Source of the DNA: Comamonadaceae bacterium
GTDB taxonomy: Bacteria; Pseudomonadota; Gammaproteobacteria; Burkholderiales; Burkholderiaceae_C
Direction: 5' to 3'
Assembly (NCBI GenBank): GCA_027486755.1
Contig: JAIXOM010000004.1
Span: 1-64,000 of the forward strand
Length of the DNA stretch: 64,000 nt
The number at the start of each line of letters is the position of its first letter. The first letter of the stretch is position 1. The notes under the pieces are model-generated. The model saw nothing but the letters and a program-made list of their open reading frames with translations. It was not told the DNA's origin and ran no database searches. Both the position numbers and the translations under genes were made by a program. This document shows positions 55,793-63,433 of the stretch, piece by piece.

Positions 55793-56827
55793 ATGCCAGC
55801 GGCCTCGCCCCACCCCTATGAAGACCTGACTCCTGATGTGGTTCTGGACGCCATGGCCAGCGTCGGCCTGAGCGGTGACGGCCGGCTGACCGCACTGTCG
55901 AGCTACGAAAACCGGGTTTATCAGGCTGGCCTGGAAGCACCGGCCGGCGAAGCGGCCGCGCTGGCGGTGGTGCTCAAGTTCTACCGACCCGGCCGCTGGA
56001 GCGACGCACAAATTCTGGAGGAACATGGCTTTGCGGCCGAGCTTCTGACCGCCGAGGTTCCGATGGTCGCCCCCCTTCTTTTAAGCGGCGGCACGGGCGC
56101 GGCCAGCAGCCTGCACCACCACGGCGGCTTTGCCTTCAGCGTCAGTCCCCGCCGGGGTGGGCGTCGGCCTGAACTGGAGAGCCTGGAGGTGCTCGAATGG
56201 ATAGGGCGTTTTCTGGCGCGCATCCACCAGGTGGGCGCCAGGCAGGCTTTTGAGCACCGGCCGTCGCTGGACCTGCAAACCTTTGGCCACGACTGCCAGC
56301 GCCTGCTGCTCGACGGCCAGTACCTGCCGCTCGACGTGGCCTCGCGCTGGCAAAAGGCCTGCACCGAGGCGCTGCAGGTGGCCGGTGGCATCTGGCAGGA
56401 GGCCGGCGACATTCAAAGCCTGCGCCTGCACGGCGATTGCCACCCGGGCAATATTTTGTGGACGCCCGAGGGCTCGCCCGGGGCCGGTCCGCATTTTGTG
56501 GACTTGGACGACGCGCGCATGGGCCCGGCCATCCAGGACTTGTGGATGCTGCTGTCGGGCGAGCGGGCGCAGCAACTGCAGCAGCTCGGCGCCTTGCTGG
56601 ACGGCTATGAGCAGCTGCGCGAACTTGACCGGCGTGAGCTGCGCCTGATCGAGGTGCTGCGCACCCTGAGGCTGATTCACTACAGCGCCTGGCTGGCCCA
56701 GCGCTGGCGCGACCCGATCTTTCCGATCAACTTCCCCTGGTTTGGCAGCCGCGACTACTGGCAGGGCCAGGTCGATATGCTGATCGAGCAAACCGAGGCG
56801 ATGCAAACGCCAGCCCTGGTGGCCTGA
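55793..56827 (+). CDS. srkA: SrkA/YihE-type stress response kinase
   Basis: A 344-residue aminoglycoside-phosphotransferase-fold serine/threonine kinase. LSSYENRVYQAGLE and LKFYRPGRWSDAQILEEHGFAAEL (nucleotide Lys) near residue 65, LHGDCHPGNILW with the catalytic Asp near 220 and FVDLDDARMGP with the metal Asp near 240 are all as in SrkA. It is involved in stress survival in E. coli. No clear RBS is seen before the ATG. Confidence 0.93.
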   Translation: MPAASPHPYEDLTPDVVLDAMASVGLSGDGRLTALSSYENRVYQAGLEAPAGEAAALAVVLKFYRPGRWSDAQILEEHGFAAELLTAEVPMVAPLLLSGGTGAASSLHHHGGFAFSVSPRRGGRRPELESLEVLEWIGRFLARIHQVGARQAFEHRPSLDLQTFGHDCQRLLLDGQYLPLDVASRWQKACTEALQVAGGIWQEAGDIQSLRLHGDCHPGNILWTPEGSPGAGPHFVDLDDARMGPAIQDLWMLLSGERAQQLQQLGALLDGYEQLRELDRRELRLIEVLRTLRLIHYSAWLAQRWRDPIFPINFPWFGSRDYWQGQVDMLIEQTEAMQTPALVA

Positions 56828-57054
56828 GCGAGCCAAGACCCACCGGTCCGTCGGCCTAAACCGCCATCGGGATAGCGTCCAAAGGCCGGAAATCTTTGTA
56901 TGCTTAGCAATTCGGTTTCGGGCGTACCAAGGTGTGCGTCCGCTTTTTGTTGTTGGAGCCTGCTGATGCCAGGTCGCTCCCTGCGCGCGAAAACCACACA
57001 GGTGTCCGGCGGCGCACCGGCAAAGTTATACATTCCCTCTCACAAGGACCTCTC
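56828..57054. other. Intergenic region, no gene
   Basis: A 227-bp gap before the Bug gene. An open frame crosses it without protein features. AAGGA precedes the Bug ATG. I found no repeat or strong hairpin. Confidence 0.4.
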
Positions 57055-58035
57055 ATGAAACGCAAACAACTTCTTCAATCAGCCCTGGCCCTGCTAGGTC
57101 TGGCCGCCGTCCTGGGCAGCAGCAGCGCTGCGGCCCAAAGCTATCCCAACCGGGCGGTGCGCATCGTCGTGCCTTTTGCCACCGGCGGTCCAGCCGATGT
57201 GTATGCGCGCTTCATTGCGCAGCGGCTCACCGAAGCCCTGGGCCAGAGCTTTGTGGTCGACAACAAGCCCGGCGGCGGCTCGGTCATCGGCACCGACCTG
57301 GCCGCCAAGGCAGCGGCCGACGGCTACACCCTCTTGATGATGTCCAACACCCACACCGTCAATGAAACGCTGATCCCGAACAAGCCCTTTGCGCTGATGA
57401 AGGACTTCGTCGGCGTGGCGCCGATCAACTACTCCGACCTGGTGCTGGTGGCCCACCCGTCCAAGGGCATCAACACCCTGGGTGACCTGCTCAAGCGCGC
57501 CCAGGCCGAGCCCGGCAAGCTCAATTACGCCTCCTCGGGGCCGGGCACCCCTTACCACATGGCCGGCGAGCTGCTCAAAAGCATGGCCCGCATCAACATG
57601 GTTCATGTGCCCTACAAAGGCAGCTCGGGCGCCCGCACCGATGTGATCGGTGGTCAGGTCGACCTGATGTTCGATGCAGTCACCACCATGACCGAACAGG
57701 TCAAGGCCGGCAAGGTCAAGGCCCTGGCCACCACCGGCCGCGCCCGCTCCGACGTGATGCCCGAGGTCCCCACCCTGACCGAGGCCGGTGTGGCGGGCTA
57801 CGAGGCGACCATCTGGCTGGGCCTCATGGCGCCGCGCGGCACGCCGCAGGCCGTGGTCGACAAGCTCAACGAGACCATCAGCAAGATCGTCGGCACACCT
57901 GAGATCAAGCAGACCTGGAGCAAGCAAGGCGCGGTGCCCATGCTGATGAACCCGGCCAACTTCACCAAGTACCTCAATGACGACATCAGCAAGTGGGCCA
58001 CCGTCATCAAGACCGCTAACATCAAACTCGACTGA
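57055..58035 (+). CDS. Bug/TctC family solute-binding protein
   Basis: A 326-residue periplasmic receptor with a signal peptide (MKRKQLLQSALALLGLAAVL, cleavage near AAAQ) and family motifs YPNRAVRIVVPFATGGPADVYARF, DNKPGGGS, AAADGYTLL and PYKGSSGARTDVIGGQVDLMFD. Start at 57055. No membrane partner genes are in the window. The ModA-like gene that follows 10 bp later is probably in the same transcript. Confidence 0.93.
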   Translation: MKRKQLLQSALALLGLAAVLGSSSAAAQSYPNRAVRIVVPFATGGPADVYARFIAQRLTEALGQSFVVDNKPGGGSVIGTDLAAKAAADGYTLLMMSNTHTVNETLIPNKPFALMKDFVGVAPINYSDLVLVAHPSKGINTLGDLLKRAQAEPGKLNYASSGPGTPYHMAGELLKSMARINMVHVPYKGSSGARTDVIGGQVDLMFDAVTTMTEQVKAGKVKALATTGRARSDVMPEVPTLTEAGVAGYEATIWLGLMAPRGTPQAVVDKLNETISKIVGTPEIKQTWSKQGAVPMLMNPANFTKYLNDDISKWATVIKTANIKLD

Positions 58036-58045
58036 GCCCTTGCCC

Positions 58046-58750
58046 ATGCCCTCTTTGCACATCCTCAGCGGCGGCGCCGCCAACGGTCTGGTCGACAAGC
58101 TGCAGGCCCTATTCCAGCAGCGCACAGGGCTGGCCATTGCCGGCACCTTCAGCGCAGTCGGCCGGATGAAGGAGGCGCTGCTGGCGGGTCAGCCTTGCGA
58201 CCTGGTCATTCTCACCGAGGCCCTGGTCCGTGATCTGGTCGCCAGTGGCCACCTCGACGGCGACAGCGCTCGAGCTGTGGGCCGGGTACAGACCGGCCTG
58301 GGCGTGCCCGCCGGCCAGAGCGTGCCGCCGCTGCAAACGGCCGAGCAACTGGCACAGGCTCTGCAGCAGTCGGCGGGGATCTACATGGCCGACCCGCTCA
58401 AAGCCACCGCGGGCATCCACTTCATGAAGGTGCTGCGCGAGCTGGGCCTGGACCAGAGCCTGGGGTCGCGTCTGCGGCCCTTTGCCGACGGCCAGACCGC
58501 GATGGCCGCCATGCTGGAAGACAGCCAGTCAGCCAGCGGCCCGCTGATCGGCTGCACCCAGATCACCGAGATCCTCAACACCCCCGGCGCCCAACTGGTC
58601 GGCCTGCTGCCCAAACAGTTCGAGCTGGCCACCCCCTACTGGGCGGCGGTCACCCGCGGCAGCAGCCAGGCGCAAGCCGCGGCGCTCATGGTCGAACTGC
58701 TGAGCGCGCCGGCGCAGGCCGAGCTGCGCAAGGCATGTGGGTTTGAGTGA
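58046..58750 (+). CDS. ModA-like substrate-binding protein without signal peptide
   Basis: A 234-residue protein of the type II periplasmic-binding fold: LHILSGGAANGLVDKLQALFQQRTG near the N-terminus, GTFSAVGRMKEALLAGQPCDLVILTEALVRDL, then LGLPKQFELATPYWAAV-like and a C-terminal LSAPAQAELRKACGFE. This is the ModA/extracellular-binding pattern, yet the first residues (MPSLHILSG) start in the first beta strand with no leader. A cytoplasmic ligand-binding or regulatory role is inferred. Confidence 0.8.
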   Translation: MPSLHILSGGAANGLVDKLQALFQQRTGLAIAGTFSAVGRMKEALLAGQPCDLVILTEALVRDLVASGHLDGDSARAVGRVQTGLGVPAGQSVPPLQTAEQLAQALQQSAGIYMADPLKATAGIHFMKVLRELGLDQSLGSRLRPFADGQTAMAAMLEDSQSASGPLIGCTQITEILNTPGAQLVGLLPKQFELATPYWAAVTRGSSQAQAAALMVELLSAPAQAELRKACGFE

Positions 58751-58805
58751 GCGGGCAACATGAAGCGGCGCCGAAAGGCGCAAGCCAAGGTCAGCCTCGG
58801 CCCGC

Positions 58806-58842
58806 TTGGATAACCTTGAGATGATGCGCATAATATGCGCAT
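58806..58842 (+). promoter_or_regulatory. ccdAB promoter and palindromic operator
   Basis: TTGGAT (58806-58811) and CATAAT (58829-58834) have a 17-bp spacer. ATGCGCAT-AAT-ATGCGCAT (58824-58842), two copies of a self-complementary octamer, covers the -10 box and is a good candidate for CcdA autorepression. Confidence 0.65.
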
Positions 58843-58860
58843 TGATTCAATGTGGAGTGC

Positions 58861-59124
58861 ATGATGCCCTTGGCCCAGCCCGACACCGCGACCGCGGCCC
58901 GTAAACGGGCTGTCAACCTCACCCTGAACGAGGGCCTGGTTGCACAGGCCAGAAACTACACCGACAACCTCTCGGCCACGATGGAAGAATTGCTGGCCGC
59001 CTACGTGGCTCAGCAGCAACAAGCCCGGGCCATGCGCCGGCAGCAAGCCGATGCCGCCGTCCTGGACTGGAATACCTTGCACGGGAAAGTCGGCTCATTC
59101 GCCGACGAGCACACCACCTTGTGA
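58861..59124 (+). CDS. ccdA: CcdA-family antitoxin
   Basis: An 87-residue antitoxin. The N-terminal ribbon-helix-helix segment RKRAVNLTLNEGLVAQARNYTDNLSATMEELLAAYV should bind DNA, and the C-terminus GKVGSFADEHTTL matches the GSFADE toxin-binding end of CcdA. The double ATG at 58861/58864 follows GTGGAG. Its TGA overlaps the toxin ATG as TGATG. Confidence 0.92.
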   Translation: MMPLAQPDTATAARKRAVNLTLNEGLVAQARNYTDNLSATMEELLAAYVAQQQQARAMRRQQADAAVLDWNTLHGKVGSFADEHTTL

Positions 59125-59453
59125 TGGCGCAGTTCGACGTACACCGCAACAAAGGTGCGCTCAGAGACTCCATCCCCTTTGTGGTGATCGTGCAGTCGTC
59201 ACTCTACGATCGCTACCGCCGGCGGGTGGTGGTGCCGCTGGTTCTGCGCAGCGCTCTGCCCCGCCAGACCTCGGCAGCTGGCTCGCGCATGAACCCAGTC
59301 TTTGAGGTGCAAGGTCTTTCGGTGGTGCTGCACCCCCTGGATATGGTGTCGGTCGCCGAAGATCAACTCGGGGAGCACCTCATGTCGCTGGCGCCATACG
59401 GCCAGACGATCGCGGATGCTCTGGATGAACTGTTCACCCGGTCCTGGCGCTGA
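59124..59453 (+). CDS. ccdB: CcdB-family toxin
   Basis: A 109-residue gyrase-poison toxin. MAQFDVHRN, PFVVIVQSSLYDRYRRRVVVPLVL, MNPVFEVQGLSVVLHPLDMVSVAEDQLG and the C-terminal IADALDELFTRSWR follow the CcdB layout; the family C-terminal Trp is present two residues from the end. Start ATG overlaps the antitoxin stop, giving translational coupling. Chromosomal ccd systems are common; no mobile genes adjoin. Confidence 0.92.
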   Translation: MAQFDVHRNKGALRDSIPFVVIVQSSLYDRYRRRVVVPLVLRSALPRQTSAAGSRMNPVFEVQGLSVVLHPLDMVSVAEDQLGEHLMSLAPYGQTIADALDELFTRSWR

Positions 59454-59547
59454 GCGGCTCGAGTGCACCGTTCATTAAGAGCGCGGCAGCGGCACTGCTA
59501 CAGGCGGTGCAGCATTGAGCAAGTCCGCGGGCCTCGTCGAGGAGTGT

Positions 59548-59594
59548 GGCTTGAATTGAGCGGGCCCCGCCCGGAACTCGCCCAAATTCAAGCC
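59548..59594. terminator. Long perfect inverted repeat between ccdB and dadA
   Basis: GGCTTGAATT (59548-59557) and AATTCAAGCC (59585-59594) are a perfect 10-bp inverted repeat around 27 bases that contain a further GCGGG/CCCGC-type pairing. It stands between the convergent ccdB and dadA stops and may end both transcripts, or be the trace of an inserted element. Confidence 0.5.
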
Positions 59595-59600
59595 GAGCGC

Positions 59601-60869
59601 TTACGCGGCTGAGGACACCGGCGTAGGCTTCAAGCCAAACACCCGCTGCGTGCGGCTGCGGTCCTCCACCAGCATGGCGACCGCGTCGGCGGTGGCCGCG
59701 CTCAGCGTCCAGCCCAGGTGGCCGTGGCCGGTGTTGTAGAACACATTGGCGTGCTTGCCAGCGCCTACACGCGGCATCATGTCGGGCATCATGGGCCGCA
59801 GGCCTGCCCAGGGCACGACCTGGCGCGTGCTCACGCTGGGGAAGCACTGCTGGACCCAGTTCACCAAGGGCTTGATGCGGTCGGCGCGGATGTCGCGGTT
59901 GTAACCGTTGAACTCGGCTGTGCCTGCCACGCGAAAGCGCTCTGCGCCCAGGCGGCTGGTCACCAGTTTGGTTTCGTCGTCGAGCAGGCTGACCGTGGGC
60001 GCGCCGGCTTGGCTGGCGGCGTCGAGCAGGTTGACGGTGATGGAGTAGCCCTTGACCGGGTAGACGTTGATGCGGTCGCCCAGCTGCGCAGCCAGGCTGC
60101 GGCTGCCCACGCCGGCGCTCACCACCACGGCGTCGAACACATGCTGCTCGACGCCGCCATCGCCTTGGGCGCGCACGCGTGCTTCCTCACCGTCGCTCTC
60201 CAGGCCCAGGATCTCGCGGCCATATAGAAAGTTCACGCCCAAGCGCTCGCAGGCCGCAGCCAGCCCCTGGGTGTACTTGTGGATGTCACCGGTCGAGTCG
60301 CTCTCGGTGTAGTAGCCGCCGTAGTAGGTGCCGGCCAGCGTGGGCTCGATGGCCTTCATCTCCTCAGGCGTCACGGCTCGGCGCGGCAAGCCACCTGCGG
60401 CCAGCAGCTTGGAGACCTTGCCCGCATGTTCGAAGCCCTTGCGGTCGCGGTAGATGTGCAAGATGCCTTGCTTTTTGAGGTCAAAGTCTATGCCTTCGGC
60501 CTCGGCCCAGGAAAACAGGTGCCCACGTGCAGCAATGGCCAGGCGCGCGGTGTCTATGGTATTGCGCTCGTACTTGGGGATGCTGGCGATGAACTCTGCA
60601 AACCAGGTCAGCTTGTGCCAGCTCGGCTTGGGGTTGAGCAGCAGAGGCGCGTCCTTGCGCAGCATCCATTTGAGACCCTTGACCAGGGTGGACGGGTGGG
60701 TCCAGGTTTCGGCGTTGGAGGCCGAGAGCTGGCCGCCGTTGGCAAAAGAAGTCTCCATGGCGGCGTAACGGTGCCGCTCGAACAAGGTGACCTTGAAGCC
60801 GCGACGGGCCAGGGCATAGGCGCTGGTCACGCCGGTGATGCCGCCACCAATGACTGCGATGGATTTCAT
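59601..60869 (-). CDS. dadA: D-amino acid dehydrogenase / glycine-oxidase-like flavoprotein
   Basis: A 422-residue DAO-family flavoprotein. MKSIAVIGGGITGVTSAYALARRGFKVTLFERHRYAAMETSFANGGQLSASNAE is the DadA N-terminus, AVVVSAGVGSRSLA follows, and VVPWAGLRPMMPDMMPRVG plus YNTGHGHLGWTLS bind FAD near the C-terminus. DadA oxidises D-amino acids to 2-oxo acids and ammonia, feeding electrons to the membrane chain. The leader carries a tandem glycine riboswitch and an intrinsic terminator, so glycine itself may be a substrate or signal. GGAG precedes the ATG. Confidence 0.93.
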   Translation of the reverse strand: MKSIAVIGGGITGVTSAYALARRGFKVTLFERHRYAAMETSFANGGQLSASNAETWTHPSTLVKGLKWMLRKDAPLLLNPKPSWHKLTWFAEFIASIPKYERNTIDTARLAIAARGHLFSWAEAEGIDFDLKKQGILHIYRDRKGFEHAGKVSKLLAAGGLPRRAVTPEEMKAIEPTLAGTYYGGYYTESDSTGDIHKYTQGLAAACERLGVNFLYGREILGLESDGEEARVRAQGDGGVEQHVFDAVVVSAGVGSRSLAAQLGDRINVYPVKGYSITVNLLDAASQAGAPTVSLLDDETKLVTSRLGAERFRVAGTAEFNGYNRDIRADRIKPLVNWVQQCFPSVSTRQVVPWAGLRPMMPDMMPRVGAGKHANVFYNTGHGHLGWTLSAATADAVAMLVEDRSRTQRVFGLKPTPVSSAA

Positions 60870-60881
60870 GAGGTTCGCTCC

Positions 60882-60917
60882 AAAAAAGGCAGTTCGCCAC
60901 GCCATTGCGCTGCGAAC
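60882..60917 (-). terminator. Intrinsic terminator in the dadA leader (riboswitch expression platform)
   Basis: On the minus strand GTTCGC (60917-60912) pairs with GCGAAC (60897-60892), with an inner CGC/GCG pairing, followed after TGCC by six T residues (60887-60882). The T-run adjoins the dadA ribosome site GGAG. It starts 4-6 nt after the second glycine aptamer. Confidence 0.8.
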
Positions 60918-60920
60918 GCC

Positions 60921-61103
60921 CCCTCTGTTTGGAACCTGAGAGATTCACCCGGTGCGAACCGGGCTTGCTCCTGCGGTGGGCTCAGACCCGTGGCCTGCGC
61001 CGCTCTTCAGAGTGTGAACATGTCAGCCGGTCCTTGGGCCTGAGAGTTTCCGGGGCGGTTGCTCCTTCGGCGCCGCTTCAAAGAGCGGTCTCTCCCGACT
61101 GAC
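60921..61103 (-). ncRNA. Tandem glycine riboswitch
   Basis: Read on the minus strand, two aptamers are seen. Aptamer 1 (61103-61022) has a closing stem GTCAGTCGG/CCGGCTGAC, then GGGAGAGACCGC, GGCGCCGAAGGAGCAA and AACTCTCAGGC-AAGGAC, all hallmark glycine-riboswitch segments. Aptamer 2 (61013-60923) is closed by CTCTG/CAGAG and carries CCGCAGGAGCAAGCC and ATCTCTCAGGTTCC. A short linker joins them, as in cooperative tandem forms. It begins 16 nt after the amidohydrolase stop and controls dadA. Confidence 0.93.
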
Positions 61104-61119
61104 ATGAAAAATCAATGCC

Positions 61120-62313
61120 TCAATTTTCTCCCGCAACGAGAAAGTTTTCAACCAGGCCCAGCCACATGCGCGCCCCCGGTTCGATGATCTCGTCGTTGAA
61201 GTCGTAGCCCGGGTTGTGCACCATGCAGGCGCCGGCCGAGCCGGGCCCGCCATTGCCCACCAGGAAATAGCAGCCTGGCACCTTCTCCAGCATGAAGGCA
61301 AAGTCTTCGCTGGCGGTCAGGGGCTTGGCCTCGGTGTGTACACGTTCGGGGCCGAACAGCTCGAGCGCCACCTGCGCGGCAAGCCGTGTGGGGCCGCTGG
61401 CGTTGACCAGCACCGCATAGCCTTCGCGCCAGTCGATCTCGGCGCGCACCTTCAAGCTGGCAGCCTGCAGCTCGACCAATTCGCAAATGCGTTCGCGCAG
61501 CAAGACCCGCACCTGGGGGTCCAGGGCGCGTACGCTCATCTCGAGCTTGGCCTGCGCGGGGATCACGTTGTTGGCCTGACCGGCATGGAGCGCGCCGACG
61601 GTCACCACGGCGGTGTGCAGCGGGTCCACATTGCGCGAGACCACGGTTTGCAGCGCTGTGACGATGGAAGCCGCCGCCACCACGGTATCGGCAGTCGTGT
61701 GCGGCATGGCGCCGTGGCCGCCCACGCCATGCAGGGTGATCGTGGCGTAGTCGCTGGAGGTCATAGACGGGCCCTGGCGAAAGAAAAAATGACCGGTTTC
61801 CAGCCCCGGCATGTTGTGCAGGGCGAACACCGCGTCGCAGGGGAAGCGCTCGAACAGGCCATCGGCCATCATGCGCAGCGCGCCGCCGCCGCCTTCTTCG
61901 GCCGGCTGAAAAATCAGGTGCAGCGTGCCGTCGAATTGCGCGTCCTCGGCAATCAGGCGGGCTGCTGCCAGCAGCGTGGCGGTGTGGCCGTCGTGGCCGC
62001 AGCCATGCATCAGACCCGGGCTGCGGCTGGCCCAGGCGCGGCCGCTGTCTTCCTGGATGGGCAGCGCGTCCATGTCGGCGCGCAGACCCAGGCGCTTGCG
62101 GCCCGAGCCGCGCACCAGCCGACCGACCACGCCGGTGCCACCGATGCCGGTGAACACCTCGTAGCCCCAGTCGGCCAACTTGCCGGCCACCAAAGCGGCG
62201 GTGCGGTGCTCCTCGAAACCCAGCTCGGGATGAGCGTGGATGTCGCGGCGCAGGCGCACAAACTCGCCGATGCGCTCAGTCAGCGCCTCACCCAGGTAGG
62301 CCGTTTGCATCAT
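61120..62313 (-). CDS. M20 amidohydrolase, hippurate hydrolase-like
   Basis: A 397-residue M20D peptidase-family hydrolase. RRDIHAHPELGFEEHRTA near residue 22, LRADMDALPIQE, GLMHGCGHDGHTATLL with the metal Cys/His near 105 and QPAEEGGGGA with the catalytic Glu near 135 are typical of hippurate/N-acyl amino acid hydrolases. The family splits N-benzoylglycine to benzoate and glycine, or related N-acyl amino acids. It lies between a Bug gene (5 bp) and a glycine riboswitch (16 bp) on the same strand. Confidence 0.93.
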   Translation of the reverse strand: MMQTAYLGEALTERIGEFVRLRRDIHAHPELGFEEHRTAALVAGKLADWGYEVFTGIGGTGVVGRLVRGSGRKRLGLRADMDALPIQEDSGRAWASRSPGLMHGCGHDGHTATLLAAARLIAEDAQFDGTLHLIFQPAEEGGGGALRMMADGLFERFPCDAVFALHNMPGLETGHFFFRQGPSMTSSDYATITLHGVGGHGAMPHTTADTVVAAASIVTALQTVVSRNVDPLHTAVVTVGALHAGQANNVIPAQAKLEMSVRALDPQVRVLLRERICELVELQAASLKVRAEIDWREGYAVLVNASGPTRLAAQVALELFGPERVHTEAKPLTASEDFAFMLEKVPGCYFLVGNGGPGSAGACMVHNPGYDFNDEIIEPGARMWLGLVENFLVAGEN

Positions 62314-62318
62314 GGGCT

Positions 62319-63317
62319 TTACTGCGGCTGCAGATTGATGGCGCGGGCAATGGCGCGGTATTTTTCGGTGTTGTCGGCGTAGACCTTGGCCACCGCGGCC
62401 AGCGGCTGCGGCCTGGGCACGACCATGGCGTGGGATTCGAGCGCGCTGCGCACCGCCGGGTCGTTGGCCACTTCGCTCAGGGCTTTGTGCAGGGCCTGCA
62501 CGATGGGCTCGGGCGTGTCCTTGCGCACAAAGTAGCCAGCCCAGATGTCAAACACAAAGCCCTTGAGCGCGGGCGTGTCATTGAGCGGAGGGGCTTTCTT
62601 GACCAGATCCTGGCGGTCGGCCGAGAGCACAGCCACCGTCTTGAGCTTGCCCTCATCGACCAGCGCCACCTGGCCCTTGCCATAGGGCGTCATGAACACA
62701 TCGACCAAGCCGGCCATCATGTCCTGGAAGGCCGGGGCGGCGCCCTTGTAGGGCACGTGGGTCATCTCCACGCCGGCAAGCTTGGACATGTGCTCGCCCA
62801 GCAGGTGGTACAGCGAGCCGGGGCCGACGCTGGCGTAGGTCATCGGCTTGCCCGCAGCGGCAGACTTGCGCGCATAGGCCAGCAGCTCCTCGCCGCTAGC
62901 AGCTGGCAGGTCCTTGCGGGCGAACATGGCCATGGGGTTGATGGTGATCATCTGCACCAGGCGGAAGTCCTCAGCCTTGTATTTGATGGCCGCATTCGAC
63001 AGGGGCGCCAGGATCAGCTCGTTGGGCGAGCCCTGAAAAATCATGTGACCGTCCGCGGGGCTGGCCAGCAGCTTCTGCGCGGCGATGCCACCGCTGGCAC
63101 CGCCCAGGTTTTCCACCAGCACCGGCTGGCCCAATTGCTTGGACAGGGCGTTGTTCAAGGTGCGGGCGATCACGTCGGACAAGCCGCCGGCCGGGTAGGG
63201 CACCATCAGGGTGACGGGCTTGCTGGGAAAGCCTTGTGCCAAAGCCGTACCGACGCTGGCCGCGCAGGCCAGAGCGAGGACACAGCGACGAAGGAAAGAG
63301 CGCGGGGCAGCGGTCAT
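62319..63317 (-). CDS. Bug/TctC family solute-binding protein
   Basis: A 332-residue periplasmic receptor with a signal peptide ending near TALAQ. FPSKPVTLMVPYPAGGLSDVIARTL, VENLGGASGGIAA, SPADGHMIF and PYKGAAPAFQDMMAGLVDVFM are family motifs. First gene of a likely Bug-amidohydrolase-dadA unit. Its ligand may be the N-acyl amino acid cleaved by the next product (inference). Confidence 0.93.
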   Translation of the reverse strand: MTAAPRSFLRRCVLALACAASVGTALAQGFPSKPVTLMVPYPAGGLSDVIARTLNNALSKQLGQPVLVENLGGASGGIAAQKLLASPADGHMIFQGSPNELILAPLSNAAIKYKAEDFRLVQMITINPMAMFARKDLPAASGEELLAYARKSAAAGKPMTYASVGPGSLYHLLGEHMSKLAGVEMTHVPYKGAAPAFQDMMAGLVDVFMTPYGKGQVALVDEGKLKTVAVLSADRQDLVKKAPPLNDTPALKGFVFDIWAGYFVRKDTPEPIVQALHKALSEVANDPAVRSALESHAMVVPRPQPLAAVAKVYADNTEKYRAIARAINLQPQ

Positions 63318-63382
63318 AAATGTCTCCCTATGGGTTTGAATGTGACGCTAATGCTAAGCATCCGGATTTGATGCGTCTATTG

Positions 63383-63404
63383 CATTATTTTTCTGGTAAT
63401 AATG
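63383..63404. promoter_or_regulatory. Inverted repeat in the Bug/LysR divergent promoter
   Basis: CATTATT (63383-63389) and AATAATG (63398-63404) form a perfect 7-bp inverted repeat with an 8-bp spacer, 30 bp before the LysR start and 66 bp before the Bug start. It suits binding by the divergent LysR protein. Confidence 0.5.
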
Positions 63405-63433
63405 AGTTATCCGCATAATTTGGGACTGCAGCC

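Noticed and set aside
58760..58813. 17-codon basic peptide upstream of ccdA
   Set aside because: No ribosome site and it overlaps the ccdA promoter; too short to support.
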